A DNA stretch of 64,000 nt from Paenibacillus tianjinensis (GTDB taxonomy: Bacteria > Bacillota > Bacilli > Paenibacillales > Paenibacillaceae): contig NZ_CP070969.1 in assembly GCF_017086365.1 (NCBI RefSeq), positions 5,022,001-5,086,000 on the forward strand, written 5' to 3'. Both the position numbers and the translations under genes were made by a program. Shown here one piece after another: positions 61,632 to 64,000 of the stretch (positions are counted from its first letter, which is position 1; each line of letters begins with the position of its first letter). The notes beneath the pieces are model-generated. The model was not told the origin of the DNA and made no database searches. It saw only the letters and a program-made list of their open reading frames with translations.

Positions 61632-62982
61632 AAGGCACCTCCTTATCCCAGGGAGCCGGGCTGGAAGCCAGCTTCCAGATCGGATTGGCCAGCGAATACG
61701 TAAGCTCCTTGGCCAGGCGCAGCAACCCTTCATAGCCGGCATAAGCTTTATGTCTCTCCTGATTGATATCAATGAACGGAATCTGTTCTTTCATGGCTAC
61801 ATACATATTGCGCCCGCCGGCGATCATGATGTCAGCCTTGCGCTCCCTGACGGTTTTGAGAATCCGGGTTGCCCCGCCTTCCGGGATATATTCGGTATCG
61901 TCCCCTACCCGGTCGGCAATCCGCCGTACATCATCCTCTGTGCTTTTATTTGTACCGACCCCAACCACCTGGACACCAAGCTCCTTCAGAGCGGAAATCA
62001 CGGACCAGCTCTTAACGCCACCGGTATACAGCACCGCTCTTTTCCCTTTCAGAATCTTGCGGTAGGGACGCAAATCCTGTGTCAGACGGCTCTCCTCACG
62101 TTCAGTGAGACGGTCAACCCGCCGCTCCATATCCCGGTCATTCATCAGGTATGCCATCTGGCGCAAGGAATACGTTGTCTCCTTGGCCCCATAGAAGGAA
62201 CCCTCGAAATACGGGATCCCGTATCTGGATTCCATCTCCTTGGCCAAACCCAGCAAGGCGCGGCTGCAGACGACCATATTTACCTTGGCACGGTGCGCCC
62301 AAGTGATCTCCTTATATCTGGCATCGCCTGTAATGCGTGACGTTACAGCGATGCCCGCGCTATTCATCAGCTTCTCAATATCCCACATCTCACCGGCGAT
62401 ATTGTATTCACCAATCAGATTGACACCCGGAGGTAACTCCGGCTCCGGTTCACCTGTACCGATCACATACTGCAGAAGGGCATCTCCTGCCAGCCTGTTG
62501 CCCAGATTTTTGCTGCCAACGAAGCCGGGGCTGTTGACCGGAATGACCGGTATCCCCAGCCGGTCGCCTGCTTCCTTGCATACGGCATCCATATCTTCGC
62601 CTATGAGTGCAGTTACGCAAGTTGAATATACAAATATTGCCGGAGGCGCAAAGCGCCCGGCAATGTAGTCAATGCTCTCTTTAAGTTTCTTTTCTCCACC
62701 AAAAATAATATCGGAATCGTTCAGATCCGTGGCAAAACCATATTGGGAAAGCGAGGGGCCGCTTGAAAGCGTACCTCTGCTCTCCCAGCTGTTCCCGGCA
62801 CAGGCAATCGGACCATGGACAAGATGTGCAGCATCCATAATCGGCAGCAGTGTGATTTGGGCTCCGTCGAAGGAGCAGCCTCCGGCCGCTTCACCAGGCT
62901 TAGGCCGCGGACAAGGCTTGGATTTGGGTGCCTTACTCCCGCAAGCCTCGGAATCAAACTCGTCTTTTCGAATAGGGTCCAT
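61621..62982 (-). CDS. nifE: Nitrogenase cofactor scaffold subunit NifE
   Basis: A 453-aa protein. NifE carries the cysteine motifs for the P-cluster-like [4Fe-4S] cluster (GCSFDGAQ at about 31-38, HGPIACAGNSWESRG at about 53-67, YSTCVTALIGEDM at about 119-131) and two Rossmann-like regions including KRAVLYTGGVKSWSV. With NifN it forms the alpha2beta2 scaffold. A GAAGGAG site lies before ATG 62982. Upstream, a 289-bp gap separates it from nifK, the largest gap in this operon. Confidence 0.96.
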   Translation of the reverse strand: MDPIRKDEFDSEACGSKAPKSKPCPRPKPGEAAGGCSFDGAQITLLPIMDAAHLVHGPIACAGNSWESRGTLSSGPSLSQYGFATDLNDSDIIFGGEKKLKESIDYIAGRFAPPAIFVYSTCVTALIGEDMDAVCKEAGDRLGIPVIPVNSPGFVGSKNLGNRLAGDALLQYVIGTGEPEPELPPGVNLIGEYNIAGEMWDIEKLMNSAGIAVTSRITGDARYKEITWAHRAKVNMVVCSRALLGLAKEMESRYGIPYFEGSFYGAKETTYSLRQMAYLMNDRDMERRVDRLTEREESRLTQDLRPYRKILKGKRAVLYTGGVKSWSVISALKELGVQVVGVGTNKSTEDDVRRIADRVGDDTEYIPEGGATRILKTVRERKADIMIAGGRNMYVAMKEQIPFIDINQERHKAYAGYEGLLRLAKELTYSLANPIWKLASSPAPWDKEVPYDR

Positions 62983-63271
62983 CGGCTTTCATCTCCTTCG
63001 TTAAAGGTGGATGCTAACTTTACCTACATGCTAACCTGCATCAGAAACGGCATTTACACATCACTAGCAAGAATCCCGGCCTACTCTATTTCCGCCATTC
63101 GCTTGTGAGAACTATGGGCGAAAGTACGGGTTTAGAGAACGCCGGGCTTGATATTACTTTTTACATTTATTCAAATTGATGTATGTTAAGCATAAAATAT
63201 GATTACAGAAAGTTTCAGTAATTTCCATCACTTAACCATGTAGTCAATCTGTAAAAATCCAAGTATTCTGC
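62983..63271. other. nifK-nifE intergenic gap
   Basis: 289 bp with no credible gene and no strong hairpin or T-run terminator. On the minus strand it contains the AT-rich stretch TTATGCTTAACATACATCAA and a TTGACT with no good -10. I saw no convincing GlnR-type TGTNAN7TNACA site. An internal promoter or an RNA processing element for nifEN is possible but unproven. Confidence 0.5.
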
Positions 63272-64000
63272 TTACCGCACCAGATCATAGTTGAAGCCGG
63301 AATTGTTGCGGTCCAGTTCATCCAGAACGGTATTTACGATCTGACTGAGCAGATTTAGCGCGCCCTGGTATCCAAGGATCGGATAACGGTGCATATGATG
63401 ACGGTCAAAGATCGGGAATCCTACACGGATCAGCGGAACATTCGCATCCTTGGCCGCGAATTTCAGATGCGAGCTGCCGATCGCCAGATCAACCGGATCT
63501 GTCAGCAGCAGCGAGCGCATATGCCACAGGTCATTTCCGACATATACCGTAGCTTCTGAGCCGTAAGGACTCGAAGCCAGCAGCGCTTCGGCCTCTTCCT
63601 TGAATTTCACCTCATTGAAATCCACATCACCGTTCGAGCAGACGATATGCACAGGCTCCATGCCTACTTCCATACAGAATCCGATAAGTCCGATCAGCAG
63701 ATCCGGATCGCCTACCAGTGCCACACGCTTACCGTGGAGATACGGATGGCTGTCGGTAAGTGCATCCACTACCCGGCCGCGCTCTTCCAGGAGCGAAGCT
63801 GGAATCGGCAGGCCGGTCAGTTCACTAATCGCTTCCAGCAGCTTGTCGGTTCCGGCAATACCGAGTGGTGTGGACAATGCGGAGACCTGCTGCTTCCAGG
63901 TTTCACTGATGAAATCCTGAGTTTTCTTCAGTGTGTACTTCTGGAGTGACAGCGTACCAAGCGCATTGGCAGCCAGCGGGACATCCGCCAGCTTCGTTCC
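63272..64000 (-). CDS. nifK: Nitrogenase MoFe protein beta chain NifK, C-terminal part
   Basis: The last 242 codons; the reading frame is open to the right edge, so the gene starts outside the window (an internal TTG at 63877 is not its start). Motifs fit NifK downstream of the P-cluster region: VPLAANALGTLSLQKYTLKKTQ, GRVVDALTDSHPYLHGKRVALVGDPDL, HIVCSNGDVDFNEVKFKEE, LAIGSSHLKFAAKDANVPLIRVGFPIFDRH and the C-terminal YQGALNLLSQIVNTVLDELDR. NifK forms the alpha2beta2 MoFe protein with NifD, which is expected further to the right together with nifH and nifB. Confidence 0.95.
   Translation of the reverse strand, partial: GTKLADVPLAANALGTLSLQKYTLKKTQDFISETWKQQVSALSTPLGIAGTDKLLEAISELTGLPIPASLLEERGRVVDALTDSHPYLHGKRVALVGDPDLLIGLIGFCMEVGMEPVHIVCSNGDVDFNEVKFKEEAEALLASSPYGSEATVYVGNDLWHMRSLLLTDPVDLAIGSSHLKFAAKDANVPLIRVGFPIFDRHHMHRYPILGYQGALNLLSQIVNTVLDELDRNNSGFNYDLVR

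Noticed and set aside
62983..63271. GlnR/TnrA site in the nifK-nifE gap
   Set aside because: TGTAATCATATTTTATGC and TGTAAATGCC were examined, but neither matches TGTNAN7TNACA.

Overview
The window looks like a chromosome segment of a nitrogen-fixing, endospore-forming Paenibacillus. The evidence is a compact nif operon in the order nifK-nifE-nifN-nifX-orf-hesA-nifV, the sporulation-linked genes gerM and lonB, a large SLH-domain surface protein, a T-box in front of argS, GGAGG-type ribosome binding sites throughout, and Bacillus-like gene order around ysoA-tig-clp-lon-engB and gerM-rph-rdgB. All assignments come from reading the sequence; no database was searched.

Layout. 0-5 kb (minus strand): a polysaccharide and tyrosine-phosphorylation operon (PHP-type phosphatase, SLH protein, Wzz-like modulator, BY-kinase, start of a CapD/EpsC-like gene). 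5-19 kb (minus): protein quality control and housekeeping genes (ysoA, tig, clpP, clpX, ispG, a PD-(D/E)XK-like protein, lonB, an AT-rich secreted protein, lonA, engB, an unknown gene). 19-26 kb: a tRNA-Arg locus, a FapA-like protein, the phosphate uptake genes pstS-pstC-pstA without pstB, a secreted beta-propeller protein and a small lipoprotein. 26.5-28.7 kb: a 51-bp tandem repeat array split by an IS256-family element. 28.7-31.3 kb: an ABC exporter under a TetR-type regulator, with a perfect 26-bp palindrome on its promoter. 31.5-41.9 kb (plus): an SNF2 helicase, small genes, T-box-argS, a second tRNA-Arg locus in inverse orientation, asnB and a CPBP protease. 42-57 kb: mixed metabolism (aldo/keto reductase, cupin, flotillin/NfeD pair, chitinase, rdgB-rph-gerM, pgpA, MBL hydrolase, methyltransferase, alpha-glucosidase, HAD phosphatase). 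57.3-64 kb (minus): the 3' half of the nif operon, entering through nifK and closing with a strong terminator after nifV.

The most unusual signal is not a gene. Four intergenic elements (about 12.79, 37.89, 51.41 and 56.19 kb) each carry four ~21-bp dyads spaced 51, 61-62 and 50-51 bp, with the second pair inverted relative to the first. Three share a TGTAC-type core. The fourth has a GGGA/TCCC core that closely resembles the hairpin in the 51-bp tandem array at 26.5-28.7 kb. The constant 51-bp pitch, about five helical turns, across different core sequences suggests one superfamily of structured intergenic repeats that I cannot match to a named family.

Other points of interest: two tRNA-Arg(TCT) genes in inverse orientation, each followed by a duplicate of its own 3' end; a possible AUU start codon in the ysoA-like gene; a sigma-F-like promoter before lonB; a remnant of a MocR-like gene at the end of the pst operon; and an argS of unusual type behind a T-box.
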